A program made the translations under genes and the position numbers. A stretch of DNA of 47,728 nucleotides from an uncultured Mucispirillum sp. (lineage in GTDB: Bacteria; Chrysiogenota; Deferribacteres; Deferribacterales; Mucispirillaceae): positions 1 to 47,728 of the forward strand of contig CALVEY010000016.1 of the NCBI GenBank assembly GCA_944326705.1, written 5' to 3'. Position 1 is the first letter of the stretch, and each line of letters opens with the position of its first letter. This document shows, in pieces, positions 1 through 8,144 of this stretch. The notes below the pieces were generated by a model. It saw nothing but the letters and a program-made list of their open reading frames with translations, had not been told where the DNA came from and searched no databases.

Positions 1-51
1 CTATTGAAGATTTCTTATGCAAATACGATAGATTTGTGTATCTTTGACTGA
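1..51 (+). other. Possible 3' tail of an upstream gene
   Basis: Two frames are open from the left edge, ending at stops at 45-47 and 49-51. Either could be the last codons of a gene beginning outside the window, but 15 codons are too few to identify it. The remaining bases to 124 are AT-rich and contain no gene. Confidence 0.2.
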
Positions 52-89
52 TAACTAAAAAAATGGGGGTGAAGCAGTTTTAAAATCTA

Positions 90-118
90 TTGATATTAAA
101 CAAAAAAAAGTGTAGTAT
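90..118 (+). promoter_or_regulatory. Weak promoter candidate for the mla cluster
   Basis: TTGATA (90-95) and TAGTAT (113-118) are separated by 17 bases. This would start transcription at about the ATG at 125. No Shine-Dalgarno sequence precedes that ATG, so a leaderless message is possible. The -10 matches the consensus at only four of six positions. Confidence 0.3.
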
Positions 119-124
119 ATTACT

Positions 125-907
125 ATGTATAAACTATTATATAAAATAGGCTCAAATGTTATAGCTATTGGCAGTTTTTTTAAAGGTCATAGTCTTTTCT
201 GCTTACAGGTTTCATCAAAGGGTATTTTTAGTAAATATTCTTATTCTCCTGCAGTGCAGATGGCTGTATTAAAGCAAATATATTTTTCAGGCTTTGAGCT
301 TATTGTTTTTATGACTATTACGGCTCTGCTTTTAGGAATGACTTTAGTTGGTACTATTACAAAAGTGCTTATTGCTCTTGATGCTGCACCAAATATTGGT
401 CCAATATTAACTACTGTTATTATACGCATTACAGGGCCTTTAATAAGCGGTATACTTATTATATTAAGAACATCTACAACTTTGCTTGTTGATGTAGGCA
501 TGATGAAGTTTAACAGGGAAATAAAGGCGTTAGAAGCTATGAATATTGACCCTTATATATATTTATATTTTCCGCGGGTACTTGCAAGTGTAGTATCTAT
601 GGTAGTTCTTTCTATATATTTTTCTACCCTTGCTATTATTGGCGGCTATACATTATTAAGCTTCCAGTCAAATACTTCCCTCGACTATGTTTTAAGCCAG
701 ATTGTTTCTACTATCTCTATGTCAGATGTAGCAACTTTTAGTTTTAAAACAATATTAATAGGGTTTATTGCAGCATCTATCCCTATATATATAGCACAGA
801 AAATGCAGAACTCACAAACTGCCCTTATTCAAGGAATGATGAGTGCGATGATTGGTATATTTTTTACCTTTATTATCATCATTATAGTAGGGGAAGTTTT
901 TATATGA
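125..907 (+). CDS. mlaE: MlaE-family ABC transporter permease
   Basis: Inner-membrane permease of the Mla/Ttg2-type phospholipid transporter. The 260-residue length is normal for the family, and several hydrophobic segments are seen (about residues 55-85, 90-120, 150-180, 205-255). The family signature is present around residues 133-155 (EIKALEAMNIDPY followed by PRVLA). The ATG at 125 gives a full-length protein but has no clear ribosome binding site. It is the first gene of a tightly overlapping set: its stop overlaps the next start as ATGA, and an MCE protein lies two genes on. In the family the permease works with an MlaF ATPase and an MlaD ring to move lipids between inner and outer membranes. 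Direction of transport cannot be read from sequence. Confidence 0.9.
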   Translation: MYKLLYKIGSNVIAIGSFFKGHSLFCLQVSSKGIFSKYSYSPAVQMAVLKQIYFSGFELIVFMTITALLLGMTLVGTITKVLIALDAAPNIGPILTTVIIRITGPLISGILIILRTSTTLLVDVGMMKFNREIKALEAMNIDPYIYLYFPRVLASVVSMVVLSIYFSTLAIIGGYTLLSFQSNTSLDYVLSQIVSTISMSDVATFSFKTILIGFIAASIPIYIAQKMQNSQTALIQGMMSAMIGIFFTFIIIIIVGEVFI

Positions 908-1419
908 TAAATAAAAACCTTGTAACACTAAAGGCTAACTATTTAGCTGATACAATGCAAAGTGAGTTAATGAAAAAAACTATATGGAGTAATGTAAGTA
1001 TAGTGTCTTATAATATTCCATTAATAGCTACACTTTCTATATGCGAAAATATTTCACTGCCTTTGCAGTATTTTGAAAATGTAAAACGCAGCGATGCTGA
1101 AAGTATAGTTTTAAATATGCTTAAAAAATACAATATGGCTCATGCTATGTATTATAAGCCTAAAAAATTAAATGAATTTGAGCTTTTGATAGTAAAATAT
1201 CTGCGGGCATCTATTAGAAAGCCTGCACATATATTTTTCTTTCTGCCACATAGAATGCTTTTAACTGATGACTACTCGCCTTTTATACACTTTATAAAAG
1301 ATGTTGATGGTGCAGAAGTTACAGTGGTAGAAAATTATAGATACTTAGATGAATATAAAAACTTAGATTTTAAGGAGATACCATATAACTCATGGCAGAC
1401 CCTCGTTTTAAAAATTTAG
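904..1419 (+). CDS. Degenerate MlaF-like protein without ATPase motifs
   Basis: This 171-residue protein occupies the place of the MlaF ATPase. Residues 34-54 (ending IATLSICENISLPL) resemble the Q-loop region of ABC ATPases, where TVxENVxxPL is common. Residues 88-115 (KKLNEFELLIVKYLRA, then KPAHIFFFLP) align by eye with the segment that normally holds LSGG, RxxxARAL and Walker B DEP. Walker A is absent, the signature reads LNEFE, and the Walker B acid is gone. MlaF proteins are about 250-270 residues, so the N-terminal nucleotide-binding part is missing. A good Shine-Dalgarno (AGGGGAAG) and intact overlaps with both neighbours argue against a dead gene. Likely a pseudo-ATPase or adaptor; the relationship to MlaF is inferred from motif order and position. 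Confidence 0.6.
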   Translation: MINKNLVTLKANYLADTMQSELMKKTIWSNVSIVSYNIPLIATLSICENISLPLQYFENVKRSDAESIVLNMLKKYNMAHAMYYKPKKLNEFELLIVKYLRASIRKPAHIFFFLPHRMLLTDDYSPFIHFIKDVDGAEVTVVENYRYLDEYKNLDFKEIPYNSWQTLVLKI

Positions 1420-2408
1420 AAATAAAAGTAGGACTTTTTGTTGTTATTGCTGTTGTTATAATTATAGCTCTTGTTATTGCTATAGGAATAAGCCGCGATA
1501 TTTTTACAACAAAAGTTTATATAGATGTATATACAGATACTGGTGAAAACCTGGCAAAAGGTATGCCTGTAAAATATGCAGGTTTCCAAATAGCACGCGT
1601 TAATGATTTGGCTTTGCAGGATGACGGCAGAGTTATTATGCAGATAGGTATACCTACAAAATATGTTAAATGGATTAGGCAGGATTCTGTATTTTCATTA
1701 AGCCTGCAGAATATTATAGGCAGCAGTTACATTGATGTAAAAACAAATCTGCAGAGTGAAGCACCAAATATTGAAACTGGCAGTATTTTCAGCCTTAAAA
1801 GAGACCAGGGGCTGCAGGGTATCTTAGAACAGGTAACGCCTGTTGTTGCTGATTTAAGAGAAATAGTTGCAAGTGTTAATACTATCTTAATCAGGTTTGC
1901 AGATAAAGACGGCGACTTTAATAAACTTATGCGCGGTCTTGGCTCTCTTGGCTCTGATATTGCAAATAAGGAAGGCTCTCTTGGTTATCTTCGCTCTGAT
2001 GTTGTGCAGAATGAAATCCAAAACTTTTTACAGGATTTAAGAAGTTTCAGCGAGTCAGCTGTGCGTATGGCCCATAATGTAGAAAGCGGAAGTGTTACAT
2101 TAAAACGCTCATTAGAAATATTTGATGAACATTCTGAGCCTATCGCAGTAGGCACAAGTGAAGTAGTAAGTGAAGTGCAGAATATGGTGCGTATTATTGC
2201 CCCTATTGTAGCAAGGCTTGACCAGATAGCTGCAAACTTAGAGCGTGCCTCACAAAATGCTGCAGACGGCACAGAAAACTTAGATGAATTAAGAAGCGAA
2301 ATACAATCTATTGTTGAAAGTGGTAACGAATTAATATTAAAAATACAAAACACATGGCCAATAAGTATAGGCAATGAAAAAACACCGGAGAAAGTTCCTT
2401 TAAAATGA
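1392..2408 (+). CDS. mlaD: MlaD-family MCE-domain protein
   Basis: Periplasmic substrate-binding subunit of the Mla-type transporter, 338 residues. Residues 12-33 form one transmembrane anchor. The MCE domain follows at about 41-118, with TDTGENLAKGMPVKYAGF and the IGSSYIDV strand typical of the fold. Beyond residue 190 it is helical and rich in Q, E, S and N, as in MCE proteins whose C-terminal helices form a tube or needle. It is longer than E. coli MlaD (183 residues). The start lies 28 bases inside the preceding gene, implying translational coupling; an AGGAG about 14 bases upstream is rather distant. Confidence 0.9.
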   Translation: MADPRFKNLEIKVGLFVVIAVVIIIALVIAIGISRDIFTTKVYIDVYTDTGENLAKGMPVKYAGFQIARVNDLALQDDGRVIMQIGIPTKYVKWIRQDSVFSLSLQNIIGSSYIDVKTNLQSEAPNIETGSIFSLKRDQGLQGILEQVTPVVADLREIVASVNTILIRFADKDGDFNKLMRGLGSLGSDIANKEGSLGYLRSDVVQNEIQNFLQDLRSFSESAVRMAHNVESGSVTLKRSLEIFDEHSEPIAVGTSEVVSEVQNMVRIIAPIVARLDQIAANLERASQNAADGTENLDELRSEIQSIVESGNELILKIQNTWPISIGNEKTPEKVPLK

Positions 2409-3097
2409 TAAATAAATTTAAAATAATGCTGGCTGTATGTTTATGTATTATAATTACAGCCTGCTCCAGCAAAACAGAAAGAAATGATATGATGCTTGGT
2501 ATGACTTTAGTGGAAAGAGCTGTAGACTATCAGCTGCAGGGCAGAGAGCGTATGGCATCATATACTTATAACCGTGCAGTTGCAAAGTTTAGAGATATGG
2601 GTAATTTCTGTAATATGGCACGCACTGCTATAGTTATAGTTACGGCAGACCCTGAAGAAAGCCTGCCTCTTTTAGAAGATGCAAGGGCTTTTGCTGCACT
2701 TGGTAAATGTCAGGAAGAATTAAATATAGTAAACTTTTTAAGCCATAATGATTATGATATAAAAACACTACCATCTCCTTATAACACTATGGCTAAATTT
2801 TATAAAACAGGTGATATTGGTTACTTATTAAAAATAGCAAACAGCTCTTCATCAAGCGAAAGAATAAAAAGCTATGCTTTTAGACAGTCAGCAAACCATA
2901 TTGTAGATAAAGACCCGGAATATGCAATTGAACTTATTGATAAAGCAGCTGTCATAGACAGTAAAAAAACATGGACATTAAATCTTGTAAAAGATGAAAA
3001 AATACGCTTAAACGCATTAAGAAGCATGGGGCTTCCTGATGATTTAGCAGTCCAACGACTAAAAATATTGGAACAGGCACTTAATGAGAAGTATTAA
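2405..3097 (+). CDS. Lipoprotein with TPR-like helices in the mla cluster
   Basis: A 230-residue predicted lipoprotein. The N-terminus has a lysine-containing head, a hydrophobic stretch and a lipobox ending ITAC, with Cys at residue 20. The rest is alpha-helical with repeated amphipathic segments (for example RAVDYQLQGRERMASYTYNR and DPEYAIELIDKA) that resemble tetratricopeptide repeats. It overlaps mlaD by four bases (ATGA) and the next gene by 14, so it is in the same transcript. A periplasmic accessory role in lipid transport, in the place of MlaC or an auxiliary lipoprotein, is inferred from position only. Confidence 0.7.
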   Translation: MINKFKIMLAVCLCIIITACSSKTERNDMMLGMTLVERAVDYQLQGRERMASYTYNRAVAKFRDMGNFCNMARTAIVIVTADPEESLPLLEDARAFAALGKCQEELNIVNFLSHNDYDIKTLPSPYNTMAKFYKTGDIGYLLKIANSSSSSERIKSYAFRQSANHIVDKDPEYAIELIDKAAVIDSKKTWTLNLVKDEKIRLNALRSMGLPDDLAVQRLKILEQALNEKY

Positions 3098-4019
3098 AAT
3101 ATTATCAGCAGTTATTTTATTATTTATGACTATTTCCTGTGCTGGCGGAGAATACAGCACTGAGTATGAGAACTGGTTTGGTTATTATTCCAGATATAAA
3201 GGCCAGACTAACATGGCATACTATAACGGGTATACTGATGCAGAAGTAATGGCAAAAAAAGTAGTAGAAGGAATAAATACAGCGAAAAAATTATATAATA
3301 CAAGTATCAGCGCATTGATTCCTGCTATTTTTTTAGATGATGAAACATATGCAAATTTAAATACTAATCACGATAATTTATCTACCTGTCCTGCAAGCAC
3401 AGGATATAGGGCATATAATGCACAACGCTTAAGAGATATTGCAAATTCTGATAACTATACATTTGAATGTTTTATAAACTATTTTAACTACTGTTTAAAT
3501 GATTTTACAAGCACAACTCCAAGAAAAGTTACAGTAGACTATCAAAATACAGCATCAAAACAAAGGATATGGGCAAACTATAAAGGTATAGACGGCTCAA
3601 AGCGTATTAATTATGAGCTTGAAGCAAAAGATATAAATGTTCAAATAAATGAAAGCACTGGCTCTGATAATATGACAATATTTGGGCTTGTAATAAAAGA
3701 TGCCACTTACAGCACAGATAACATTACTGCAGAAGACCCATTTGTAGCTAAAACCATTACATTAAGGCTTGATATGCCTAAAGATGAAACAAACTACAGG
3801 TTTGATTTTTACAGTGATAACGGCACATTAAATTTCTATCATTATCAATACGGCTATGTTACTGTTGATATTTCAGAATTTATCAACAGCACAAGACCAA
3901 TAGACAATAGAACAAAAATCACTATGGTTTATAATGAAAACAGAAAATGCACATTTTCTCAGGAAGAGTTTGGCAACTCCAACTGGTTTAACTGTGATGA
4001 TTACCCAGATTATCCGTAA
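3084..4019 (+). CDS. Lipoprotein of unknown function ending the mla cluster
   Basis: A 311-residue predicted lipoprotein with lipobox TISC (Cys at residue 19). The mature part is rich in Tyr, Asn, Asp and Thr, with alternating strands after residue 140, so a secreted beta-rich domain is likely. I recognise no family. Six Cys residues follow the lipid-attachment site (for example ECFINYFNYC and WFNCDDYPDYP) and could form disulfides. It overlaps the previous gene by 14 bases and ends only two bases before the convergent gene at 4022, with no visible terminator between them. Confidence 0.65.
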   Translation: MRSIKILSAVILLFMTISCAGGEYSTEYENWFGYYSRYKGQTNMAYYNGYTDAEVMAKKVVEGINTAKKLYNTSISALIPAIFLDDETYANLNTNHDNLSTCPASTGYRAYNAQRLRDIANSDNYTFECFINYFNYCLNDFTSTTPRKVTVDYQNTASKQRIWANYKGIDGSKRINYELEAKDINVQINESTGSDNMTIFGLVIKDATYSTDNITAEDPFVAKTITLRLDMPKDETNYRFDFYSDNGTLNFYHYQYGYVTVDISEFINSTRPIDNRTKITMVYNENRKCTFSQEEFGNSNWFNCDDYPDYP

Positions 4020-4021
4020 AA

Positions 4022-4996
4022 TTAAAGACTTTTTTCTTTATTAAGCCTATATTTTATATAGTGATATACAGTGCTTATTAATGCAAAGGGCAGAAGATGT
4101 ATATATAAAGGCAGTACAGATTTAAAGCCGTCAGAAATATCATACATTCCTTTTGATATAACATTCATCATCTCTTTCTGTGCTGCAAAATATATATTAG
4201 CTGTTTTTATTGCCGCAAGCCCTTCTATATAATAAGCTCTGCCCATAACTTTATAGCCTTTCATATAAAGCATTAACCATAAAGGAATATACGCCATTTC
4301 AGGAAAAAATGGAGCTTTATATATTATATATGCTTTATTATTTTTTCCTTTTGGCAGGTTTTTATAAAGCTTATACATAAAATTCATATTTAATGATGCG
4401 TATTTTACATCAGTATAAATTACAATATTATTTTCTGCTTTTTCTATATTATCTAATACTGTAATCTCACCTTTTATATCATAAAGCCCTTCTTTTAATG
4501 CTGATAAAATCTGCTTTCCTGTTTCATCATTATTTTCAGCAATAAATGACCAGTTAAGAGATTCTTCTGCTTTTATAAACAGCCCTTTTATATGAAGCAG
4601 CATATTTAAAAAGCATACTGCAATAACTGCATAATCTATTAACGATGTATATGATACATAAGTTAAATATGACCAGAAAACAATATAAACATAAGAAAAA
4701 ATTGCTGCTGGAAGCCTGCCTGCTCTATAAGCCATAATTAAAAGAATATTTGTAAGCGGTATTAAATATAATGCAAAAATATTATCAGTGATAAAAGATA
4801 ATATTAATACAGGTAAAAATATAGCAAAAACTTCAATAACTGCAGCCCAAAAACCAAGGGAAGCAAAAAGAGCAATACTTGCAAGCAGCATAAAAAGTGC
4901 AGCAGGAATATTATACCCTTTAGATGTTACATAAAATATAATTGCAAATAAAAACCATAATTTAATAATTCTTCTACATTCTGCACACAGCTGCAT
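4022..4996 (-). CDS. Multi-pass membrane protein with a soluble C-terminal domain
   Basis: A 324-residue protein whose first ~140 residues contain about five or six hydrophobic helices. A soluble alpha/beta-like segment follows (about 150-285), then another hydrophobic stretch near 298-312. Within the soluble part, NIVIYTDVKYASLNMNF, KAYIIYKAPFFPEMAYIPLW and MKGYKVMGRAYYIEG resemble the strand-loop pattern of the flavodoxin-like domain in some ferredoxin/flavodoxin proteins (phosphate loop, then GY-VVG). The phosphate-binding loop is not convincing. The ATG at 4996 is preceded by AGAGGT at suitable spacing. It is transcribed away from the next gene. Function unknown. Confidence 0.6.
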   Translation of the reverse strand: MQLCAECRRIIKLWFLFAIIFYVTSKGYNIPAALFMLLASIALFASLGFWAAVIEVFAIFLPVLILSFITDNIFALYLIPLTNILLIMAYRAGRLPAAIFSYVYIVFWSYLTYVSYTSLIDYAVIAVCFLNMLLHIKGLFIKAEESLNWSFIAENNDETGKQILSALKEGLYDIKGEITVLDNIEKAENNIVIYTDVKYASLNMNFMYKLYKNLPKGKNNKAYIIYKAPFFPEMAYIPLWLMLYMKGYKVMGRAYYIEGLAAIKTANIYFAAQKEMMNVISKGMYDISDGFKSVLPLYIHLLPFALISTVYHYIKYRLNKEKSL

Positions 4997-5141
4997 ATCT
5001 CATACCTCTTGACTATATATATAGTATAGAATAAAATTAAACAATGCAAAAAATATATATTTTAAATATTTTTAATTTTTTTTATTAAATATTATAATTT
5101 TATATTGATTTTTTTAGTAGGTATGGTAGAGTAAATAAGTT

Positions 5142-5948
5142 ATGAAAAGAATAATAGTTTGTATCCAAAATAAAGATTTTTTAGAACAAATAGAATCTTT
5201 TTGTCAGGAAGAAAAGATTGCCATTCACACTGTATCTTCTCCAGAAGAGCTTGATGGCGAGCCATTTATTGTTATTATTACTGATAATAAAGATTTAGCA
5301 GAAGCATTTGCCACAGCAGGCAAAACATGCGTTATTACAAATGATAAAATGCTTAACAATGTATACTGCTTAAAGGAAAGCTTTAACCATACTCATCTGC
5401 GTCTTTTAGTGGATATTATTTTTCATGGCGCTTTACTTACAAACTATTACCCTTCTCTTATGCCTTATGTTTTCCATAAAGAATATACAATCTCAAATGA
5501 TTTCTTTAATATAGACAGGCTTGTATATGCTATGACAGCAGAATTTGTTCTGTTTTTCAAATTTTCTGAGCTTGAGAAAATGCGTGTAGGTATATCTGAG
5601 ATGCTTACAAACTCTATTGAACATGGCAACTTAGAGATTACTGCAGATGAAAAATTTAAAGCTACAGAAGAAGGTACTTATTATGACCTTTTAAATGAAA
5701 GGCTCAGCAATAAAGAATTAGCAGAAAGAACTACTCATATTAATATTGATTTAAGAGATAATACATTAACTGTTACTATCACAGACCAGGGAAAAGGCTT
5801 TGATACTACAAAACTTCCAGACCCTACAGATACAGAACATCTTTTAAAACTTCATGGAAGGGGTATATTTATTACAAGAATGTATTTTTCTGAAATTAAA
5901 TACAACAAAAAAGGCAACGAAGTTACACTTATCAAAAGACTATCATAA
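5142..5948 (+). CDS. RsbW-like GHKL ATPase with N-terminal receiver-like domain
   Basis: 268 residues in two parts. Residues 1-75 look like a degenerate receiver domain (RIIVCIQNKDFLEQI, FIVIITDNKD). Residues 115-268 form a GHKL ATPase of the anti-sigma kinase kind. The N-box is EMLTNSIEHGN (Asn157), the G1 box DQGKGFD (215-221) and the G2 box HGRGI (238-242). No HisKA helix is present, so it is not an ordinary sensor kinase. In this family such proteins bind or phosphorylate anti-anti-sigma or partner-switching proteins. The stand-alone position gives no partner. The Shine-Dalgarno is weak. Confidence 0.8.
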   Translation: MKRIIVCIQNKDFLEQIESFCQEEKIAIHTVSSPEELDGEPFIVIITDNKDLAEAFATAGKTCVITNDKMLNNVYCLKESFNHTHLRLLVDIIFHGALLTNYYPSLMPYVFHKEYTISNDFFNIDRLVYAMTAEFVLFFKFSELEKMRVGISEMLTNSIEHGNLEITADEKFKATEEGTYYDLLNERLSNKELAERTTHINIDLRDNTLTVTITDQGKGFDTTKLPDPTDTEHLLKLHGRGIFITRMYFSEIKYNKKGNEVTLIKRLS

Positions 5949-6037
5949 TTTTAACAGCTTAAATTCATTAAAAACTATTTAAAATCACTAAAATCAAAGC
6001 ATATTATAATAATTACCTTAATAATTTATAGGCAGCT

Positions 6038-6496
6038 TTAATGTATTTCCCTTAATTTTTCAAAAGTAATAATCTGCTCCCTTTTTGTATTATTTTCTTT
6101 TTTACAAACGCTGTATCCCATACTTTCATAAAAAGCTATATTTTTAGGCATAGTATCAGGAGTTTGTATTTCACAGCGAATACCAGAATATAAATGCTCC
6201 ACAGCAAAAACAAGTTTTCTGCCTATTCCTTTATTACGCCTTTCTTTTTTTACCATAACAGCCATAATAGATACTGTATGGTTATTTTCCTTTGCACATA
6301 TAAGCCCTGATATAGAGCCGTCATCATCTACAGCTTTTAAAAAATCATACTTTTCAAAACAGGCTTTTAAATCATCAAGTGATGTAACTTGATTAAAATA
6401 ATCAAGCCCTGTTAAAAGTGGTTCTTCTTTGAACACACATTCCTGTAATGAAAATATACTTTCTAAATCATTATTATCCACATTTGTAATTATCAT
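6038..6496 (-). CDS. GNAT-family N-acetyltransferase
   Basis: A 152-residue single-domain GNAT protein. The acetyl-CoA pyrophosphate-binding motif A is VKKERRNKGIGRKLV (RxxGIG), preceded by the strand MAVMV. Motif B near the C-terminus is NIAFYESMGYSV, the usual end of the fold. Such enzymes move an acetyl group from acetyl-CoA to an amine on a small molecule or protein; the substrate cannot be told. It is a single gene converging on the preceding gene across an 89-base gap with no clear terminator. Confidence 0.85.
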   Translation of the reverse strand: MIITNVDNNDLESIFSLQECVFKEEPLLTGLDYFNQVTSLDDLKACFEKYDFLKAVDDDGSISGLICAKENNHTVSIMAVMVKKERRNKGIGRKLVFAVEHLYSGIRCEIQTPDTMPKNIAFYESMGYSVCKKENNTKREQIITFEKLREIH

Positions 6497-6665
6497 AATA
6501 TACCGCCAGAATTTTAATACATATATTGTAGCAACTTTTTTAAATATGAAAAGAGTTTTTTATAAATTTATATGAATTTGTAAAAAAGATTATTATGCTT
6601 AATTTTATTATTTCATTTTTCTTAAATAATATTATAATAACAGTATATAAAACTGGAGTAATTTT

Positions 6666-7535
6666 ATGAATGAATTTTCTATTAACACATTTGACTCTCT
6701 TAAATTAAGTATGGCTTCTGCAGAAATCAGCAGCCCAAAAGCAGTGGTGCAGATTGTGCACGGATTAAAAGAACATAAAAGAAGATATTATAACTTTGCA
6801 GAATATCTTAAAAATAACGGTTATGCTGTATTTATGTCTGATAACAGGGGGCATGGCTATTCTGTAAATAATGAATACCCATTAGGATATATGGCAGATA
6901 TTCATTTACTTGTAAAAGACCAGTATGAAATCACAAAATATATTAAATCAAAATATGATAATATTCCAGTATATATGGCTGGGCACTCTTACGGCTCTAT
7001 GATAGCAAGAACTTATCTGCAAAACTATGATGCTGAAATTACAAAGCTTGTTTTAAGCGGCACTGTTGCTTATAATAATTTTGTAAATATAGGACTTATC
7101 CTTGGCAAAATAATAAATACTATAAGAGGAGAAAAAGGCGGCAGTATCATTTTACAAACTTTTGCAGATAATGATGATACTTCCTGGGTATGCTCAAACC
7201 CTGAAACTATGGCGCAGTATAAATCAGACCCTTTCTGCACAGGATATAAGTATATGAATATATCAATTTATAATATATTTAAAGGAATGAAAGAGCTGCA
7301 TAATATAAATGCATATAAATGCCAAAATCCAGAGCTTAAAATATTAAGTATAAGTGGAGAAAAAGACCCAGTAACAAAAGGCACAAAAGGTATTGCTGAT
7401 AGTATATTATCTCTTAAAAAAGCAGGCTATAAAAACATAGAAAACATAGTATATAAAGATATGCTCCATGAAGTGCTTAATGAAGTAAACAAAGAGCAGG
7501 TTTATAAAGATGTGCTTGATTTTTTAGAAAAATAA
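6666..7535 (+). CDS. Alpha/beta hydrolase, monoacylglycerol lipase-like
   Basis: A 289-residue serine hydrolase of the Hydrolase_4 / lysophospholipase group. Visible elements are the oxyanion strand VVQIVHGLKEHKRRY (27-41), DNRGHGYS (59-66) and the nucleophile elbow GHSYG with Ser108. The other likely triad residues are Asp234 (SGEKDP) and His268 (DMLHEV). A lid-like region spans about 130-205. There is no signal peptide, so it should act in the cytoplasm on a glyceride or related ester. It is a lone gene, followed by a strong hairpin. Confidence 0.85.
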   Translation: MNEFSINTFDSLKLSMASAEISSPKAVVQIVHGLKEHKRRYYNFAEYLKNNGYAVFMSDNRGHGYSVNNEYPLGYMADIHLLVKDQYEITKYIKSKYDNIPVYMAGHSYGSMIARTYLQNYDAEITKLVLSGTVAYNNFVNIGLILGKIINTIRGEKGGSIILQTFADNDDTSWVCSNPETMAQYKSDPFCTGYKYMNISIYNIFKGMKELHNINAYKCQNPELKILSISGEKDPVTKGTKGIADSILSLKKAGYKNIENIVYKDMLHEVLNEVNKEQVYKDVLDFLEK

Positions 7536-7545
7536 TAAAATTATT

Positions 7546-7582
7546 ATATTACAGGGAATATTTTATTTATTCTCTGTAATAT
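7546..7582 (+). terminator. Hairpin terminator after the hydrolase gene
   Basis: Arms 7546-7560 and 7568-7582 pair over 15 bp with one G-U, around a 7-base loop. No U-run follows, so termination efficiency is uncertain. Confidence 0.6.
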
Positions 7583-7849
7583 ATTGATAATACAAACTTA
7601 ATATTTATTATAATATGTCATAACTTATAATTTTCAACATATTTTCATTTAATTTTGCAAAATATCTTACATTTATCCAGTTTTTTATAAAAAATCAGTA
7701 ATTTTATATAAATTTTTACCCATATATTATATAAAAATCACTTTCATACCTATTTTGTATGTAATAAAAATTATATATATCAATAGCATATAAAAACTAT
7801 TATAATTTTGCTTTATTTCAAAAAAAATCTATTTTTATATAAAAAACTA
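7583..7849. other. AT-rich gap with no gene
   Basis: About 270 bases of very AT-rich DNA before the polyamine promoter. I see no open frame, hairpin or repeat of note here. Confidence 0.5.
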
Positions 7850-7878
7850 TTGACATTAAAAATGAAGTATGATAAATG
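7850..7878 (+). promoter_or_regulatory. Sigma70-type promoter of the polyamine operon or leader RNA
   Basis: A perfect -35 TTGACA lies at 7850-7855. The -10 is either GATAAA (7871-7876, 15-base spacer) or TAAATG (7873-7878, 17-base spacer). Transcription would begin near 7885, giving a leader of about 320 nt before speD. Confidence 0.55.
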
Positions 7879-7912
7879 CATGCTTTAAGTTTTAGTATTA
7901 TTAAATATACAG

Positions 7913-8099
7913 AAAACTTACCTGACCATTCTAATAATTATTTTAGAATTATGGCCATACGGACAGCCAGGTCAACTGCCGAATACTTTGATTGAGTTAA
8001 AAGCTCAAATTTTATGAGTTGGTTACTTTACAACCATGCGTGTATTTAACACAAACTTGTGAAACGGTCAATTATTTGAGAGTAGTAAGAGTAAGTTTT
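7913..8099 (+). ncRNA. Structured leader RNA upstream of speD, unknown class
   Basis: AAAACTTAC (7913-7921) pairs perfectly with GTAAGTTTT (8091-8099) and closes a 187-nt domain. Inside are a 7-bp hairpin ATTCTAA/TTAGAAT (7928-7949), a hairpin CGGACAG/CTGCCG (7960-7981) with loop CCAGGTCAA, TTGAG/CTCAA (7992-8008), TGGTT/AACCA (8020-8036) and GTGT/ACAC (8040-8052). The bases TGACC (7923-7927) can pair with GGTCA either in the second loop (7970-7974), making a pseudoknot, or at 8066-8070. A terminator-like hairpin follows at 8122. This arrangement fits a riboswitch or attenuator for polyamine genes, or an independent small RNA. It matches no riboswitch consensus I know. Confidence 0.5.
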
Positions 8100-8121
8100 T
8101 GCTGTATAGACTCTTGTTTGT

Positions 8122-8144
8122 AGTGCATTGTCTTGTGCACTTTT
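8122..8144 (+). terminator. Terminator or attenuator between leader RNA and speD
   Basis: AGTGCA (8122-8127) and TGCACT (8136-8141) form a 6-bp stem with an 8-base loop. The run TTTT (8141-8144) overlaps the last stem base. It lies 60 bases before the speD start. Confidence 0.5.

Noticed and set aside
7960-7981. B12-box-like sequence (GCCAGGTCAACTGCC) suggesting a cobalamin riboswitch
   Set aside because: The rest of the cobalamin riboswitch core upstream (GGTGAA, GGGAA and CCGCRAC-type blocks) is absent, and the operon has no link to cobalamin. The likeness is probably chance.
7913-8099. 6S RNA, tmRNA, SRP RNA or RNase P RNA
   Set aside because: Length and long-range stem would suit 6S RNA, but pairing is branched rather than a long rod with central bubble. 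No tmRNA CCA end, SRP GNRA core or RNase P conserved blocks are seen.
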